Assembly: GCF_014651895.1 (NCBI RefSeq)
Contig: NZ_BMXT01000001.1
Span: forward strand, 1,426,001 to 1,490,000
DNA length: 64,000 nucleotides
Direction of reading: 5' to 3'
DNA from: Rhodanobacter panaciterrae
GTDB taxonomy: Bacteria > Pseudomonadota > Gammaproteobacteria > Xanthomonadales > Rhodanobacteraceae
Shown: one piece after another, positions 62,751 to 64,000 of the stretch
How positions within the stretch are numbered: position 1 is the stretch's first letter
Layout of the letters: every line of letters starts with the position of its first letter
Translations under genes and position numbers: made by a program
Notes under the pieces: generated by a model
Seen by the model: the letters and a program-made list of their open reading frames with translations, nothing else
The model's database searches: none
Told to the model about the DNA's origin: nothing

Positions 62751-64000
62751 TCAGAGTCCAAATGCGTGTCGGCACCAGGCCAGCAGCGGGCCCCAGTACA
62801 GACCCAGCACCAGCAGCGACAGCGCATTCAGCGACAACACCACGCGCAGCGGTTTGTCCTGCTGCGCCTGCAACACGCTGCCCTCGACCGGCTTGTCGAA
62901 ATACATCACCTTGATCACGTGCAGGTAGTAGTACAGGCCGATGATCGCGAACACGATACCGACGATCGCCAGCCACAACATGTTCGCGTGTATCGCCGCT
63001 TCCAGCACCAGCACCTTGGCCCAGAAGCCGAACAGCGGCGGCACGCCGGCCAGCGAGAACATCGCCAGCAACATCAGGAACGCCATCCATGGCGACTTCT
63101 GGTTGAGTCCCTTCAGGTCGGAAATTTCCTCGCACTCGAAACCCGCGCGGCTCAGCGCCAGCATCACGCCGAACGCGGCCACGCCCATCAGCGCATAGCA
63201 GATCGCATAGAACATCGCCGCGGCATAACCTTCCGGTCCGGCCGCCGCCAAGCCCAGCAGCAGGTAGCCCATGTGCGAGATGGTCGAATACGCCAGCATG
63301 CGCTTGAGGTTGGTCTGCACGATCGCAACCAGGTTACCGATCGCCAGCGACAGCACCGCTAGCACCGCCAGCATCAGCTGCCAGTGCTGCGACAGGTCAC
63401 CCATGCCCGAACTGAGCAGCCGGTAAGCCATGCCGAATGCCGCCAGCTTCGAGCCCGAGGCAATGAAGGTGGTGACCGGCGTCGGAGCGCCCTGATAGAC
63501 ATCGGGAATCCACATGTGGAACGGCGCAGCACCAAGCTTGAAGCCAATACCGACGATCATGAAGATCAGCCCGAACAGCAACAGATTCGGCGAGGTGGTG
63601 TAGCTCATCACGTTGTGCAGTTGCGCCAGATCCAGGCTTGGCGTGCCGCCCATGCCGGACGCGCCGTAGACCATCGACATGCCGTACAGCAGCATGCCCG
63701 AGGCCAGTGCACCCAGCACGAAGTACTTGATCGCCGCCTCGGACGGCAGCCGTGCATCGCGGTTCAAAGCCACCAGCGCATACGACGACAGCGACAGCAG
63801 TTCCAGCCCCAGATACACGGTGACCAGGTTGCCGGCCGAGACCAGCAGCATGATGCCGATCACCGCGAAGATCATCAGCGTGTAGAACTCGCCACTGACC
63901 AGCTTGCGGTCGTTCAGGTACGGCCGCGCGTAAACCATCACCAGCACCGTAGTGAGCAGCGCGAAGACCTTGAGTATCTCCGACGTCTCGTCACGCACGA
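62751..64000 (-). CDS. nuoN: NADH-quinone oxidoreductase subunit N (5' end outside window)
   Basis: About 416 C-terminal residues are visible; the N-terminal 60-70 lie beyond the window. Membrane subunit of complex I related to Na+/H+ antiporters: LGLELLSLSSYALVALNRD, EAAIKYFVLGALASGMLLYG, FKLGAAPFHMWIPDVYQGAPTPVTTF with the conserved Lys and His of the proton path, and YSTISHMGYLLLG. Pumps protons as part of respiration. As last gene of the nuo operon it is expected just upstream of metY. Confidence 0.97.
   Translation of the reverse strand, partial: VRDETSEILKVFALLTTVLVMVYARPYLNDRKLVSGEFYTLMIFAVIGIMLLVSAGNLVTVYLGLELLSLSSYALVALNRDARLPSEAAIKYFVLGALASGMLLYGMSMVYGASGMGGTPSLDLAQLHNVMSYTTSPNLLLFGLIFMIVGIGFKLGAAPFHMWIPDVYQGAPTPVTTFIASGSKLAAFGMAYRLLSSGMGDLSQHWQLMLAVLAVLSLAIGNLVAIVQTNLKRMLAYSTISHMGYLLLGLAAAGPEGYAAAMFYAICYALMGVAAFGVMLALSRAGFECEEISDLKGLNQKSPWMAFLMLLAMFSLAGVPPLFGFWAKVLVLEAAIHANMLWLAIVGIVFAIIGLYYYLHVIKVMYFDKPVEGSVLQAQQDKPLRVVLSLNALSLLVLGLYWGPLLAWCRHAFGL

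Overview
The window is a high-GC, densely coded stretch of a gammaproteobacterial chromosome. The order metY-rimP-nusA-infB-rbfA-truB-rpsO-pnp, the scpA-scpB-rluB block, the sucA-sucB-lpd operon, a GyrA with Gln at position 83 and a TonB-dependent receptor with a periplasmic-style leader all fit the Xanthomonadales (Lysobacterales). The Rhodanobacteraceae (Rhodanobacter/Dyella type) is my best guess, made from gene content alone without any search.

Layout. 1-3956: a TonB-dependent receptor (cut by the window edge) diverges from a GntP-type permease, with a palindrome between them, then a secreted lipase. 4234-12852: typA, an OxyR-like LysR regulator without cysteines, acnA, a small lipoprotein, fadD and a PilZ protein. 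12853-13820 is a long stretch with no convincing gene. 13821-17626: scpA-scpB-rluB and an ArsC-like reductase. 17694-21410: an aminotransferase/omega-amidase pair, then a LysR regulator divergent from an azoreductase. 21554-27537: a secreted amidohydrolase, then a GntR(YtrA)-controlled ABC-transporter operon followed by two lipoproteins. 27609-30488: fumC and purB, divergent.

30489-32474 is the accessory part: AT-richer DNA with three small co-oriented genes of poorly known function. Two 57-bp attC-like sites separate them and an attI-like core precedes them. No integrase is visible, so this reads as a relic chromosomal integron or CALIN (cluster of attC sites lacking an integrase). A GNAT gene follows before housekeeping genes resume.

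32993-44320: cysteine synthase, ribosomal oxygenase, a two-domain GNAT protein, the 2-oxoglutarate dehydrogenase operon, a LOG protein, an acrylyl-CoA reductase-like enzyme and a single-domain response regulator. 44392-52999: CbpA-like DnaJ, a peroxiredoxin with an orphan secreted protein, gyrA, mtnA, PspC and a class III PHA synthase pair (phaC, phaE). 53121-62637, all on the minus strand: the conserved translation/transcription operon headed by an initiator tRNA. 62751-64000: the 3' part of nuoN.

Themes: central carbon flow (acnA, fumC, sucAB-lpd, fadD, nuoN) sits beside carbon storage (phaCE), methionine and keto-acid salvage (mtnA, aminotransferase, omega-amidase) and oxidative-stress genes. 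Most gene pairs that face each other share perfect bidirectional hairpin terminators. The most unusual material is the integron relic, the YtrA-type operator lying over its own promoter, the near-perfect 48-nt palindrome upstream of rpsO and the inverted repeat between rbfA and infB.
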